Shown here: one piece after another, positions 51,840-61,886 of the stretch
How the letters are laid out: every line of letters begins with the position of its first letter
Position numbering within the stretch: the first letter of the stretch is position 1
From: Fimbriimonadales bacterium
GTDB lineage: Bacteria > Armatimonadota > Fimbriimonadia > Fimbriimonadales > ATM1
Assembly (NCBI GenBank): GCA_026129745.1
Contig: JAHCHL010000005.1
Span: 1-64,000 of the forward strand
Length of the DNA: 64,000 bases
Reading direction: 5' to 3'
Made by a program: the position numbers and the translations under genes
Notes under the pieces: model-generated
Databases searched by the model: none
What the model was told of the DNA's origin: nothing
Seen by the model: the letters and a program-made list of their open reading frames with translations, nothing else

Positions 51840-52642
51840 AAATTCTCTTAACCGGTACCGGCGCGGCGGACGGGATTCCATCGTTCTATGGAACCTCCCG
51901 CGTCTCCGACTACGCGAGAGAACACGGCGGAAAAGACGTCCGAATGAGGTCAGCGGCAGTTATCGATGATATCCTCAGACTGGATTTCGGCGCGGACACC
52001 TACGCGCAATGCCAAAAGTTCAATCTCAAAGTCTCGGACTGGAAATACATCGCATTCACGCATTCGCACGATGACCACTTTGTGCCGCGCGAACTGCAAT
52101 ACCTGCTTCACCCATTCGTGCCGGAAGGCACGCCCACCCCGTTGATTCTTGGAAACCAAGCGATCCTCGACGGCATCGCACAGGCATTCCCAGAAGGGTT
52201 GCCGATCGAAACCCAATTGCTCAAAAGCTTTGAAACGACACAAGTGGACGAATACAAGATCACACCCATTCGCGCTTACCACAAACTCGATGAAGACAGC
52301 CTTAACCTGATCATCCAACGCGACAAAACGATCCTCTACGGCACCGACACAGGCATCTGGCAAGAAGAAACGTGGGAGTTCCTAAAGGGCTGGAAATTTG
52401 ACGCGATCGTGCTCGAAGCGACCGATGGATTTAACCCCACCGAATACTGGGGACACCTTTCCGCTCATGAAGCTTTGTCGGTCGTCCAAAGGCTGCGAGA
52501 TATGGGTTGCGCGCCAGAAGGAATTCCGATAACGACGACTCAGCACAGCCACACCGGACTCGCGACCCACGAAGAACTCGTCTCGTTCTTCGCACCGCAC
52601 GGCATCGATCCCGGCTTCGACGGAAAGCTCATCCAGATTTAG
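51836..52642 (+). CDS. metallo-beta-lactamase fold hydrolase (PhnP-like)
   Basis: A 268-residue hydrolase with THSHDDHFVPRE (about 83-94) as the zinc motif, LTGTGAADGIPSFYG at the start, YGTDTG for the later Asp and TQHSHTG for the last His. The overall pattern resembles PhnP or phosphodiesterase MBL proteins. Start GTG in a GTGA overlap with DUF1015. No other phosphonate gene is seen. Confidence 0.8.
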   Translation: MKILLTGTGAADGIPSFYGTSRVSDYAREHGGKDVRMRSAAVIDDILRLDFGADTYAQCQKFNLKVSDWKYIAFTHSHDDHFVPRELQYLLHPFVPEGTPTPLILGNQAILDGIAQAFPEGLPIETQLLKSFETTQVDEYKITPIRAYHKLDEDSLNLIIQRDKTILYGTDTGIWQEETWEFLKGWKFDAIVLEATDGFNPTEYWGHLSAHEALSVVQRLRDMGCAPEGIPITTTQHSHTGLATHEELVSFFAPHGIDPGFDGKLIQI

Positions 52643-52822
52643 CTTTTTCAAGCGGCTTTTGTTCCGCCGCGCACGTCTCTACACCTGATTACCGAACCCC
52701 ATCGGAGGTTCGGCAACGGCTTTTTACAACCCGGATGGAACACAGGGAGCGTCGTGCGGCTTCGGCGCTCCCCCTTTCTTTTTTGGGCAACCTGCCGATA
52801 AAGCCATTAGGGAATATTGGCA
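52643..52822 (+). terminator. tandem terminator region after the MBL gene
   Basis: A 180-base gap. A 7-bp hairpin (52692-52698 with 52707-52713) is followed by CTTTTT, and a second hairpin (52745-52751 with 52766-52772) is followed by CCCTTTCTTTTTT, a good intrinsic terminator. The TPR gene starts at 52823. Confidence 0.75.
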
Positions 52823-53743
52823 ATGGCTCTCTTCGAATGGTTTGGATCAACCAAAAGCAAAGCGTATGATCGAGGAATCGACGCTTTCGATCAAGGCAGA
52901 TACCCCGAAGCCATCGAGGCTTTCGAGGACTGCCTCGAAACGACGCAAGACCCAGCGACGCGACGACTCGCGGGATTCTATCTCAGCGAGTGCTACGCTA
53001 ATCTTGGCCACGCCGCGCTCAAGGCCGAGTGCTACGAGCGGGCCGTCGTTCACCTGGAGGCTGCGCTCCAAAGGCATCCGAACTATGCCGACCTCCACTA
53101 CGCGCTGGCATTCGCGCTCCGAAAGCTCGGCCGAATCGAGGACGCGATGTACTCCGTCAAGCGCGCACTGTCCATCAATCCGAAGTATTCGAAAGCGATC
53201 GTGCTCGATGGACTCCTGATGATCGATGCGAACCGAGAGCAAGAAGGACTCGCGCGCATCTTGGAAGCACTGGAACTCGACAAAGGTCTTGACCATGCCA
53301 TCTACTCAAACGCGATGCAAATCCTGAACTCAGGCGAACGAGCGCTCGCTCTCAAAATGCTCGAATCGCTCACGAACGCGTCGGTTGAAGAGTCTGCTCG
53401 GCACACCGAGGCCGGCGATTCGCTGCTCGGAAACGGAAAGTTCGACCTCGCCGCGTCGGAGTTTCTCAAAGCGCTGTCAATCACGCCGAACTATCCGGAC
53501 CTAAGATGCAAATACGGCTTGGCGCTGCTCGGAATGGGGCGCGCAGCCGAAGCGTTGAGACAATTCGAATCAGCGCTCGAAATCAATCCGAATTACGCCG
53601 ACGCAAAGTTCCATCGAAGCCGTGCGCTCATCGCATCGAATCGAAGAGCGGAAGCTGCGGAAGCGCTCAATAACCTGCTGGCGGACGACCCAGAGTATCC
53701 CGGCGCGCTCGATCTCCTAAAGATCGCGACGAACAACGCTTAA
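52823..53743 (+). CDS. TPR-repeat protein
   Basis: A 306-residue protein of repeated 34-residue TPR units; for example PNYADLHYALAFALRKLGRIEDA and PNYADAKFHRSRALIASNRR. No signal peptide or membrane helix. It probably mediates protein interaction; the partner is unknown. The ATG at 52823 is chosen over an in-frame TTG at 52817. The stop shares TTAA with the convergent ABC permease gene. Confidence 0.75.
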   Translation: MALFEWFGSTKSKAYDRGIDAFDQGRYPEAIEAFEDCLETTQDPATRRLAGFYLSECYANLGHAALKAECYERAVVHLEAALQRHPNYADLHYALAFALRKLGRIEDAMYSVKRALSINPKYSKAIVLDGLLMIDANREQEGLARILEALELDKGLDHAIYSNAMQILNSGERALALKMLESLTNASVEESARHTEAGDSLLGNGKFDLAASEFLKALSITPNYPDLRCKYGLALLGMGRAAEALRQFESALEINPNYADAKFHRSRALIASNRRAEAAEALNNLLADDPEYPGALDLLKIATNNA

Positions 53744-54513
53744 GCGGCCTCTTCGTTCGGAACATATTCGCCCCTTCCAAACGCGATGACGCCGACCGTT
53801 AGCGCAATGACCGCAATCAATGAAAGCGTCGTCCAAGCTTGGTCGGTTGTGATCGTCGGAGGAGACATGTTGCTCAGCATTTCAAGTATCCCGGACGGCG
53901 CGCCGGCTTCCGGCGGTTCGTGATCGGCAAGCACTCGAACATAAGTGAGGATCGAAAGCTTCGAAAAATCGCCCGGTATCAGCGACACCCAACTTTCGAT
54001 GGCGAAGGTGTAGAACACCGCCGGCAAAACGGGTCGAACCAGAAGCGTCGAAAGCGCGACGAAAACGGCACAATAAACTGCCGCCGCGAAAGGAATAACC
54101 CACACGTCCTTCAAAACCCGATCGACGCCAATGACGCCAATGCCGAAAATCGCCGCGGTCGCCAAACAAGCTAAAACCGAAACGACAGACACGATGATCA
54201 CCGCGCTCACATACTTTGCAAGCAAGATCTTTGTCCGCGACACCGGTCGCGTCACAAGGTAGGGAATCGTTCTTCCGGTTACTTCGCCGGCAATCGCGCT
54301 GCAGCCAAAAACGATCGAAAGCAAGACAAGCGTGAACATATACACCGCGACTTGCAGCACGAATGAGTACCCTGCCACGTTCACCTGATCGCCGCTGAGC
54401 TGCATGACGACTGCGAACAGCGGTCCGACTGAAGCCAAGACCGCCATCATGACGACTTTTCGGGTCCGCAATACGTCCCAAAATGTCCAACGAAGCAGTT
54501 CGCCAAAACTCAT
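53740..54513 (-). CDS. ABC-2 type permease (second pair)
   Basis: A 257-residue membrane protein with six hydrophobic segments and the ABC-2 permease pattern (GELLRWTFWDVLRTRKV at the N-terminus, GEVTGRTIPYLVTRPVSRTKIL in the coupling region). It overlaps the ATPase gene upstream by ATGA and presumably forms an exporter with it. Confidence 0.85.
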   Translation of the reverse strand: MSFGELLRWTFWDVLRTRKVVMMAVLASVGPLFAVVMQLSGDQVNVAGYSFVLQVAVYMFTLVLLSIVFGCSAIAGEVTGRTIPYLVTRPVSRTKILLAKYVSAVIIVSVVSVLACLATAAIFGIGVIGVDRVLKDVWVIPFAAAVYCAVFVALSTLLVRPVLPAVFYTFAIESWVSLIPGDFSKLSILTYVRVLADHEPPEAGAPSGILEMLSNMSPPTITTDQAWTTLSLIAVIALTVGVIAFGRGEYVPNEEAA

Positions 54514-55430
54514 CCTTTCACCAAATACTTGAAAACAGCTTCCAGATTGTTGTCCGGCGAATACAGCGTCTGTACATTCGCGCGGTCCTGCAAAACGATG
54601 TCGGCGAACTCTGAATAAAACCGCTCAGGATCGGTTGTTTCCAATTCGAGTTGGCTCGCATTCGCACGGTCGTATTTCAGCGATACAACGGAAGGCAGCG
54701 CCAACAGCTTCGGCCCAATCGTCCTCGGCGATTCCATCGTGATGCTGATCCGATGGGGATGCCGATCGATGAGTGACCGAATCTCACGAACATCTCCTTG
54801 CGCCAACAACCGCCCACGATGGAGAAGCAAAATGCTCCGAGTCATCTGCTCCACCTCATGCAAAATGTGGCTGCTGATCAGTACTGTCTTGCCGCGATCG
54901 GCAAACGCACGAAGCAAGTCACCCATCTGTCGCCTTCCTACCGGATCGAGTCCGTTGAGCGGCTCGTCGAGAATCAAGGTGTCAGGGTCATGAACGATCG
55001 CCTGCGCAACCTTGATCCGCTGCCGCATACCTTTCGAGTATCCCGCAAGCCTCGTGTCCGCCCGATCGTTCATGCCGACTAAGTCGATCGCTTGAGCGAC
55101 CCGATCGCGCACTTCATGTTTCGCCACGCCGCTCATGCGAGCCATAAGAGTCACGAACTGCCGACCAGACATGTCTTCGTAAAACGTATCGCCCTCAGGA
55201 CAATATCCCAACCTCGACTGAACGGAAGGATTCGCAAATGGAAGCTCGCCTTCGACCGTCACTTCGCCGGTTGTTGGTCTCAATTGGCCCGTAACCAGCT
55301 TGATAAGCGTCGACTTCCCAGCGCCGTTTTGCCCAAGCAAGGCGGTGATCCCTTTGCCGATCGTGCAAGAAACGTCGTTGATCCCAATGACTTGTCCGTA
55401 CCACCGTGATGCCCCGCGAAGCTCGATCAT
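54510..55430 (-). CDS. ABC transporter ATPase (second pair)
   Basis: A 306-residue ABC ATPase: Walker A GQNGAGKST (about 35), signature YSKGMRQR and Walker B LILDEPLNG with IVHDP, and an ATP-binding C-terminal tail of about 75 residues typical of ABC-2 ATPases. The long upstream frame (to 56060) is antisense or out of frame and not used. It overlaps permeases on both sides by ATGA. Confidence 0.9.
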   Translation of the reverse strand: MIELRGASRWYGQVIGINDVSCTIGKGITALLGQNGAGKSTLIKLVTGQLRPTTGEVTVEGELPFANPSVQSRLGYCPEGDTFYEDMSGRQFVTLMARMSGVAKHEVRDRVAQAIDLVGMNDRADTRLAGYSKGMRQRIKVAQAIVHDPDTLILDEPLNGLDPVGRRQMGDLLRAFADRGKTVLISSHILHEVEQMTRSILLLHRGRLLAQGDVREIRSLIDRHPHRISITMESPRTIGPKLLALPSVVSLKYDRANASQLELETTDPERFYSEFADIVLQDRANVQTLYSPDNNLEAVFKYLVKG

Positions 55431-56344
55431 CCCGACACCACCTCGACCGCGCGCACGCGCGAATAGCAAAGAAAAACGCCGAGAATGACGAACGCCGCAA
55501 GAAGCGCGAACAGCGGAAGCGGAGCGGGGAAGAGATCCCTTGCCGCACCGAATCCCTGACCAGGCATCGATCCGATAATCCGATAGCCCAACCCTGAAAT
55601 TGCGCCGTCGATGCTGAAAAACCGAAGCGTGATCGCCGCCTCGTCGCCGATCTGATTTCGCATCGCGAAACTCGCGATCATCGACACCGCATTCCAGAAA
55701 AAGTAGATCGCGACATAGATGACTCCGACCATCCAGGGGGTCTTGTTCCACGCCGATAGGCCGCAAATCAAACTGCTGTGCGCTAAAGCAGGAACAGCGG
55801 CGACGACGAAAAGCTTGAAGTACAGCAAAGGATGATCTTGGAAAAACGAAACGACGCCTTGATCGAACGCAGCGAACGAAGTCGCGATCAGCATCGGCAG
55901 CAGCGAAACCGCGTAAACCGGAACGAACACCGACATCAACTTGCCGATCACATAATCCCTGCGAGTGATCGGTTTTGATAGGTACACCTGCAATGCGTTC
56001 GCACGATTGTCGGCTGCGATGCTCCCCGTTCCAACGAGCAGCGCGACGAACATCACCCAAACCGTATTGCCGTAAGCCCCGGCAAGCATCTGAATGAACG
56101 TCGGAAGGTTTCGCGTGACCTCATCGTCTCCCCGCGAAGTGATGGCATTGAGAACGATCATCTGAATAATCAAGAACAAATAAGGCAGCATCGCCAAGGC
56201 GACAAGAACCCAGAAAAACTTCTTTCGCATCGCGCCGCGAATGCCGTTCTTCGCGATAGGCCACCACCGCAATCCGTCGACCGACTTCGGGCCGTCGTAA
56301 TTGCGATAACTGAGATCGGCGATGGGTCCATTGGGAGCGCTCAC
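55427..56344 (-). CDS. ABC-2 type permease (first pair)
   Basis: A 305-residue integral membrane protein with six hydrophobic stretches and the RDYVIGKLMSVFV-type loop of ABC-2 permeases. It starts with GTG overlapping the stop of the ATPase as GTGA, and overlaps the next ATPase by ATGA. Confidence 0.85.
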   Translation of the reverse strand: MSAPNGPIADLSYRNYDGPKSVDGLRWWPIAKNGIRGAMRKKFFWVLVALAMLPYLFLIIQMIVLNAITSRGDDEVTRNLPTFIQMLAGAYGNTVWVMFVALLVGTGSIAADNRANALQVYLSKPITRRDYVIGKLMSVFVPVYAVSLLPMLIATSFAAFDQGVVSFFQDHPLLYFKLFVVAAVPALAHSSLICGLSAWNKTPWMVGVIYVAIYFFWNAVSMIASFAMRNQIGDEAAITLRFFSIDGAISGLGYRIIGSMPGQGFGAARDLFPAPLPLFALLAAFVILGVFLCYSRVRAVEVVSG

Positions 56345-57255
56345 TGAATCGCCTCCATAAACGCCTCTTCCAAAGACCGCTGCGCCGCGCGTAGCGAACG
56401 AATCTGTGCGCCGCTCGCTTGAGCAGCTTCGAAAATCCGTAGAGACGCCGGCACTTCCGACGCGCTCATCTCGATGCGATAAAAGTTCGACACCGAATGA
56501 AGCACGCTTCCGCCGACCGAAGAAAGCGCTTCACCAAATCGTTCCACAGCCTCGCGCAATTCGACATCCCACTGAGTCGCACTGACGGCGCGTATGCCGG
56601 AAACAGACTCCTGCCGTCGCACCGTCCCCTGCTGCATCACAATCACATAATCGCAAGTCTTCTCGATGTCGGGCAGCAAATGCGACGACACGATTACGTT
56701 CACGTTCTTATCGTGAGAAATGTCGCGAATGAGTTCGAGCATTTCGTCCCTGCCTTCAGGGTCCAAACCATTCGTCGGTTCATCGAGAAACAAAAGCTTC
56801 GGTCCATGCACAAGCGCCTGCGCAAGTTTTGCCCGCTGCTTCATGCCCGTCGAATACGTCTCTAAGTTCCGGTATCGCGCCTCGCCGAGAGCGCAGTAAT
56901 CCAACACTTCATGCGCTCTTCGAATCGCATGAGAACGCGGCATTCCGCTCAGCTCGCCCGCGTACGCGACATACTCGACCGCACTCAAACCCGGTATGTG
57001 ACAATCGAGTTCGGGCATTAGCCCTACCTCCATCCGTATCTGCAAGGGCTCGCTTTTGATGTCGTGTCCAAGAACGCTTCCCGTTCCGCTCGCTGCCGGC
57101 ACAAAACCGAGCAATGCCTTGATAAGCGTAGTTTTTCCCGCGCCATTCGGACCCAATAATCCGACGCAACCCTCCGGTACTTCGCAAGAAAGATCCTGAA
57201 CCGCGACCTTGTTTCCATACTTGACCGTAAGGCCGCTGACCTGGGCGACTGGCAT
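56341..57255 (-). CDS. ABC transporter ATPase (first pair)
   Basis: A 304-residue ABC ATPase: Walker A GPNGAGKTT (about 35-43), signature YSTGMKQR, Walker B LLFLDEPTNGLD. First of four overlapping genes that make two ATPase-permease pairs. A TATACT box lies 14 bases before ATG. The exported compound is not known. Confidence 0.9.
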   Translation of the reverse strand: MPVAQVSGLTVKYGNKVAVQDLSCEVPEGCVGLLGPNGAGKTTLIKALLGFVPAASGTGSVLGHDIKSEPLQIRMEVGLMPELDCHIPGLSAVEYVAYAGELSGMPRSHAIRRAHEVLDYCALGEARYRNLETYSTGMKQRAKLAQALVHGPKLLFLDEPTNGLDPEGRDEMLELIRDISHDKNVNVIVSSHLLPDIEKTCDYVIVMQQGTVRRQESVSGIRAVSATQWDVELREAVERFGEALSSVGGSVLHSVSNFYRIEMSASEVPASLRIFEAAQASGAQIRSLRAAQRSLEEAFMEAIQ

Positions 57256-57368
57256 AATTGATGAGGGAGAGTATAGCGCGGCGATGAGCCGTCGATCAAA
57301 AACCGAGAGGAAAAAGGCCCAATAAACACGAAGGGCGGCAACAGCCGCCCCGTATCAACAAAAGGATA

Positions 57369-57674
57369 TCAGCCTTTCTTGGCCGCGCAGCCTTCGCAGT
57401 ACCAGCGCCCGTCGATTTCTTTCATCTTCGTCTTGTCGAAGTTAAGCATGCATTCCGCACACTGAGCCTCGACAGCCGTTGCGCCTTGTGCAGGTTGCTC
57501 CCCATTCGGTTGGCCCGGCTGACCCGCTTGATCCATCGGCTTCGCTTCGGGAGTGTTTCCGGTATCCGTCGTCTGCGGCGCGGCCCCTTGGTCAGTGCTG
57601 GTCTCATCGCTCGAACAACCGAACGCGAATAGAACGCTTGAACAAAGCAAACCTGCGATTAGAATCTTTTTCAT
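57369..57674 (-). CDS. CxxC lipoprotein
   Basis: A 101-residue lipoprotein (signal MKKILIAGLLCSSVLFAFGC, Cys20) with a long Gln/Pro/Thr-rich linker and a C-terminal zinc-finger-like pair CAEC...CEGC. AGGAGG precedes ATG. Two CxxC pairs in a secreted position may bind metal or be redox active. Not otherwise recognised. Confidence 0.65.
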   Translation of the reverse strand: MKKILIAGLLCSSVLFAFGCSSDETSTDQGAAPQTTDTGNTPEAKPMDQAGQPGQPNGEQPAQGATAVEAQCAECMLNFDKTKMKEIDGRWYCEGCAAKKG

Positions 57675-57889
57675 AGCTGCCTCCTGATTGATCGCCGAGC
57701 AATACCGACTGGGCGAAGTTTCAACACCCATTATGACGCCACCGGGCGGGCAGCGGTGCCCAGCAATCGCCTGAAGCGACCTCCAAAATCAAGGTTTCAC
57801 TTGAAAACAATCACAAAACTTCCAGCACGATCCCATTGCCGCATAGATCACCGCAAACGGATCAGAGTGACTCGGGCCAAAATAGAGCC
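57675..57889. other. intergenic region with no clear feature
   Basis: A 215-base gap between the CxxC lipoprotein and the M3 peptidase gene. The only candidate element is a weak CAAAAT 6 bases before the ATG at 57890. Confidence 0.4.
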
Positions 57890-59671
57890 ATGTCGATTGC
57901 AGCCGTCTCTCCGCGTTGGGACATGGACTCCATCTATCCGGGTGTTGAGTCAGAAGAATTCAATTCAGAACTTAAAACGTTGTACAAGGACCTCGATGAC
58001 CTCAAGTCCGACTTCGATCGCATTGGCGTACGAAGGTTGGAGACGACTCCTTCGCTCGAAGGAGCACAGGCTAACTTCGAGGCCGTGCTCAAGGACTTCA
58101 ACAGCTTCTATGAAAAGCTTCGAAAGGTAATGACTTACGTGAATTGTCTCGTCGCCGCAGATTCACGAGACGAAATCGCACAAGCGAAGCTGAGCGAATT
58201 GCAAACGCGACTGGTCGCATTTTGGAAACTTGAAACGCGACTGAACGCATGGATCGGATCGTTGCCTGTTGAAGAGTTGATCGCAAATTCCGAACTCGCG
58301 AAAGCACATGCCTACGCGCTTCACAAAGCACGAATCCAAGCGCAACATCAAATGAGTCCTTCCGAAGAAGACCTCGCCGCGGACCTCAATCCAAGCGGCG
58401 CGCAAGCGTGGGCGAAACTGCACGGCAATTTCACAAGCAGAATCTCGGTAAACGTCGACGGCGAAAACATCCCCATGAGCGCAGTGCGAAACCTCGCCTA
58501 TTCCGAAAACAGGGAAACGCGAAAAAAAGCGTACACCGCAGAACTCAACGCCTGGAAAGAACATGAGCTGCCCATCGCAGCCGCGCTCAACGGAGTCAAA
58601 GGGCAAACGCTCGTCCTAAACGCCCGCCGAGCCTGGGAATCCCCCCTCGAAGAGTCCCTTTTCCGCGCGAACATCGACCAAAAGGCGCTCGACGCGATGA
58701 TGCAAGCCGCCCATGACTCCTTCCCGATGTTCCGCAGATACCTCGACGCGAAAGCCGCCGCGCTGAACATCGATAAACTCGCGTGGTTCGACATCTTCGC
58801 TCCAGTCGGATCATCGAACAGATCATGGAGCTACGACGAAGGAATGGAATTCGTCGCGGATACATTCGCAACGTACTCAGACGAACTCTCAAGCTTCGCA
58901 AAGCGCGCGTTCCGCGAAAACTGGATCGACGCAGAACCGCGAGACGGAAAGCGCGACGGAGCATTCTGTGCAGGCGTGATCGGCGACGTCAGCAGAATCC
59001 TCATGAACTTCAAACCCGCATTCGGTGCAGTGAGCACACTCGCGCACGAGCTTGGTCACGGCTACCACAACGTTTGCCTCGCAAAAAGAACGTCGCTCCA
59101 GCGCGCAACGCCGATGACGCTCGCAGAAACCGCAAGCATCTTCTGTGAAACGATCGTCCGAAGAGCCGCTCTCGAAAACGCAGACAAACAAGAACGAATC
59201 GCAATTCTTGAAGCCGCATTGCAGGGCGCATGCCAAGTCGTCGTCGACATTACAAGCCGATTCCTTTTCGAATCCGCCGTCTTCGAACGTAGAACGTCGC
59301 GCGAACTTTCACCAGCCGAACTCTGCGACGCCATGAAAACCGCGCAGCTCCAAACCTACGGCGAAGGACTCGACTCCGAACTCCTTCACCCCTACATGTG
59401 GGCCGCAAAGCCGCATTACTACGGCTCGTCGTTCTACAACTATCCCTACATGTTCGGACTGCTGTTTGGTTTGGGTCTTTTCGCGCAATATCTGGACTCG
59501 CCGACTGCATTCAAGAGCCGATACGACGACCTGCTTTCAAAAACCGGAATGGCCTCCGCATCCGAACTTGCAGCAGACTTCGGAATCGACATCCATAGCG
59601 CACAGTTTTGGCAAGACAGCCTCAAGGTCATCGAACAAGACGTCGACGCATTCGTGGAGGCCGTCGGTTGA
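57890..59671 (+). CDS. pepF: M3-family oligoendopeptidase F
   Basis: A 593-residue cytoplasmic zinc peptidase: helical N-terminal domain with the long SEEFNSELKTLYKDL start, and the active site LAHELGHGYH near residue 386, with the Glu in TLAETASIFCET. It cuts medium peptides of about 7-17 residues. The ATG at 57890 is chosen; a GTG/ATG further upstream in frame is possible. It overlaps the next gene by TTGA. Confidence 0.92.
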   Translation: MSIAAVSPRWDMDSIYPGVESEEFNSELKTLYKDLDDLKSDFDRIGVRRLETTPSLEGAQANFEAVLKDFNSFYEKLRKVMTYVNCLVAADSRDEIAQAKLSELQTRLVAFWKLETRLNAWIGSLPVEELIANSELAKAHAYALHKARIQAQHQMSPSEEDLAADLNPSGAQAWAKLHGNFTSRISVNVDGENIPMSAVRNLAYSENRETRKKAYTAELNAWKEHELPIAAALNGVKGQTLVLNARRAWESPLEESLFRANIDQKALDAMMQAAHDSFPMFRRYLDAKAAALNIDKLAWFDIFAPVGSSNRSWSYDEGMEFVADTFATYSDELSSFAKRAFRENWIDAEPRDGKRDGAFCAGVIGDVSRILMNFKPAFGAVSTLAHELGHGYHNVCLAKRTSLQRATPMTLAETASIFCETIVRRAALENADKQERIAILEAALQGACQVVVDITSRFLFESAVFERRTSRELSPAELCDAMKTAQLQTYGEGLDSELLHPYMWAAKPHYYGSSFYNYPYMFGLLFGLGLFAQYLDSPTAFKSRYDDLLSKTGMASASELAADFGIDIHSAQFWQDSLKVIEQDVDAFVEAVG

Positions 59672-60771
59672 TTGCCGTACTGCTTGGAGTCGCCATCCAA
59701 TCCTTTGCCTCGCCAATGGCCGTCGACTCGCTCGGCGCAGGTTTCGAATCGAGAGTTGCGCTGTCCAACGGTGCAACGCGCGTCGCATTCATCCGCGATG
59801 ACGTCATTTCTGTGTTCGATACATCGACAAAGCGATTGATCGCAAACCTCGATGCGCTCGATGCCTCTTCGATCGTGATGTCGCCGAACGGCCAGCAGAT
59901 CGCAATAAACTCGGAGTCAGGCGGAACAACGGTCGTCCAAATCGATGATCCCGAAAAATTCGTTCATCTCGGCGATGGATCGGAAGTCTACTTCTTCTCA
60001 GCCGACAGCAAGCGAGCGTTCGGAACCGTCCTGAACCCTGTGGAGAATGAATTCATTCAGCTCTGCGTGTGGGAAGTCGCGACTGGTGCCGCAAAGCCGC
60101 AAATCAAAACCGGACTAACATCGATCCAAAGCCTCGCGATATCGAAAGATGAATCGATCGCGGCGATAGCGTCAGGGTTTCAAAGCGAAGCAGGCGCGAT
60201 CCTTTTTCCAGGCGAGTTCCGAACATACGATCTTAACGAGGCGACCATAAACTTCTCACTCAAACCCGATCGCTCCCCTTGCACCGCGACGGCGATTTCG
60301 TTCGATGGAAAACAGGTCGCATTCTCCATGAACGCAAGACCCATCGAAGTGCGGCACCTCGAAAGCGGTGAATCGATTTCCAGCATCCCGCAAACCGAAT
60401 CCGCGCGCTCCATACGCTTCATCGAAGGGGACGGCGCGATGGTCGTCGTTTTACAAAGCGAAATCGCTGTGTACCGTTCGTCGAACGGAAGAAAGTCGAA
60501 TGCCCTTCGCATAGCCGCCGACGATAAGGTTGTGATGTCGCATTGCGGCAGCTTTGCAGCCGTTGTCTCCACTGACGGCACACTCCGTATGTGGAACAGC
60601 AAAACGGGACAGATCGTGTTCTCCGACAAAACGGCATCGGCAGCAGACGTCACGTTCTCGAAAGACGGTACAGTGATCGCCTTCATCGCTCCAGGCGAAG
60701 TACTCAAGGCCGTGCGAACTTCAACGGGAGAACCGCAGACCGAGATTCCAATTGGCAAGACGACTCCATGA
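59668..60771 (+). CDS. secreted WD40-like propeller protein
   Basis: A 367-residue protein with a TTG start (TTGA overlap), a signal peptide (MIAVLLGVAIQSFASP) and repeated beta-propeller blades, for example VMSPNGQQIAIN, AISFDGKQVAFS and VTFSKDGTVIAFI. Probably periplasmic. It ends in an ATGA overlap with the next gene. Ligand unknown. Confidence 0.75.
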   Translation: MIAVLLGVAIQSFASPMAVDSLGAGFESRVALSNGATRVAFIRDDVISVFDTSTKRLIANLDALDASSIVMSPNGQQIAINSESGGTTVVQIDDPEKFVHLGDGSEVYFFSADSKRAFGTVLNPVENEFIQLCVWEVATGAAKPQIKTGLTSIQSLAISKDESIAAIASGFQSEAGAILFPGEFRTYDLNEATINFSLKPDRSPCTATAISFDGKQVAFSMNARPIEVRHLESGESISSIPQTESARSIRFIEGDGAMVVVLQSEIAVYRSSNGRKSNALRIAADDKVVMSHCGSFAAVVSTDGTLRMWNSKTGQIVFSDKTASAADVTFSKDGTVIAFIAPGEVLKAVRTSTGEPQTEIPIGKTTP

Positions 60772-61886
60772 TCAACGAAAATCGACTCTTCAAACTGTTC
60801 GAAGACCTATGCCTCATCGACGCCCCGGCGCTCAGCGAACGCGAATGCGTGGATTGGACTAAGTCCTATCTCGAAAAAATCGGCCTCGAAGTCTGGGAAG
60901 ATCACGCGGGTTCAAGAATTGGCGGCGACGCGAACAACGTCATCGCGAAACTCCCCGGGACCTTGCCCGATGCCCCGTCGATCTTCTTCTCCGCGCACTT
61001 TGACACCGTCGAGCCAACCGAAGGACTCAAAATCGGTCTCCGCGATGGCGTTTACTACAGCGACAGCGACACCATTCTCGGAGCGGACGACAAAGCCGGA
61101 ATGGCGCCGGCGATCGAAGCGGTCCATGCGATCGCAGAAGCGAACATGCCGCGAGGTGACATCTATCTCGTCCTGTGCGTCGCAGAAGAGATTGGGTTGA
61201 AAGGCGCATTCGCTTGCGACATCCAAGACATTGACGTCGACTTCGGTTACGTCTTCGACACAGGCCCCCCCGTCGGTTCGTTCGTGAACCTCGTCGGCCA
61301 TCATGACAAGCTCGACATCACGGTCATCGGCAAACCGGCGCACGCAGGAAAGCACCCCGAAGACGGAATTAACGCGATCCATGTAGCATCGACGGCGATG
61401 GCGAGAATGAAAATCGGCCGAATCGACGAAGACACTACGAGCAACATCGGAATCATCTCAGGCGGAACGGCTCGCAACGTCGTAGCAGCCCAAGTGCAGA
61501 TCATGGGAGAAGCGCGAAGCTTCGACAAATCGAAACTCGAAGCGCAAACCTCCCACATGAAATCATGCCTTAAGCAAGCCGCCAGCGAGTTCGGTGCGAA
61601 ACTTGAAATCGATCACCAAACCGCCTACGAGGGCTATCACATCCCGGAAACGGAGAAAGTTGTGCAAGTTGCTCTCAGTGCCGCCAAGTCGATTGGATTC
61701 GACTTTCCACTCAGAAAGACGCTCGGCGGCAGCGATGCGAATGCGTTCAATTCAAAAGGCGTTCCGACAATCGTGTGCGGCACTGGAATGGAAGAAATTC
61801 ACACGCACGAAGAACACGTCTCACAAAAAGACCTGGTCGATCTCACGCGCCTTGCGATAGAACTCGCAAGAACCGCAGCCTCATGA
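60768..61886 (+). CDS. M20-family metallopeptidase (PepT-like)
   Basis: A 372-residue zinc peptidase: FFSAHFDTVEP (about 70-80) for the first metal His and Asp, LGADDKAGMA (about 105) for the bridging Asp, and VAEEIGLKGAF (about 137) for the general-base Glu. C-terminal HTHEEHVS gives the last His. It should release an N-terminal amino acid or tripeptide product from small peptides. The start overlaps the previous gene by ATGA and the stop overlaps the convergent gene by 6 bases. Confidence 0.9.
   Translation: MINENRLFKLFEDLCLIDAPALSERECVDWTKSYLEKIGLEVWEDHAGSRIGGDANNVIAKLPGTLPDAPSIFFSAHFDTVEPTEGLKIGLRDGVYYSDSDTILGADDKAGMAPAIEAVHAIAEANMPRGDIYLVLCVAEEIGLKGAFACDIQDIDVDFGYVFDTGPPVGSFVNLVGHHDKLDITVIGKPAHAGKHPEDGINAIHVASTAMARMKIGRIDEDTTSNIGIISGGTARNVVAAQVQIMGEARSFDKSKLEAQTSHMKSCLKQAASEFGAKLEIDHQTAYEGYHIPETEKVVQVALSAAKSIGFDFPLRKTLGGSDANAFNSKGVPTIVCGTGMEEIHTHEEHVSQKDLVDLTRLAIELARTAAS

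Noticed and set aside
55431-56060. Upstream extension of the second ABC ATPase frame.
   Set aside because: It lies over the permease gene in another frame, and the ATPase fold starts at ATG 55430.
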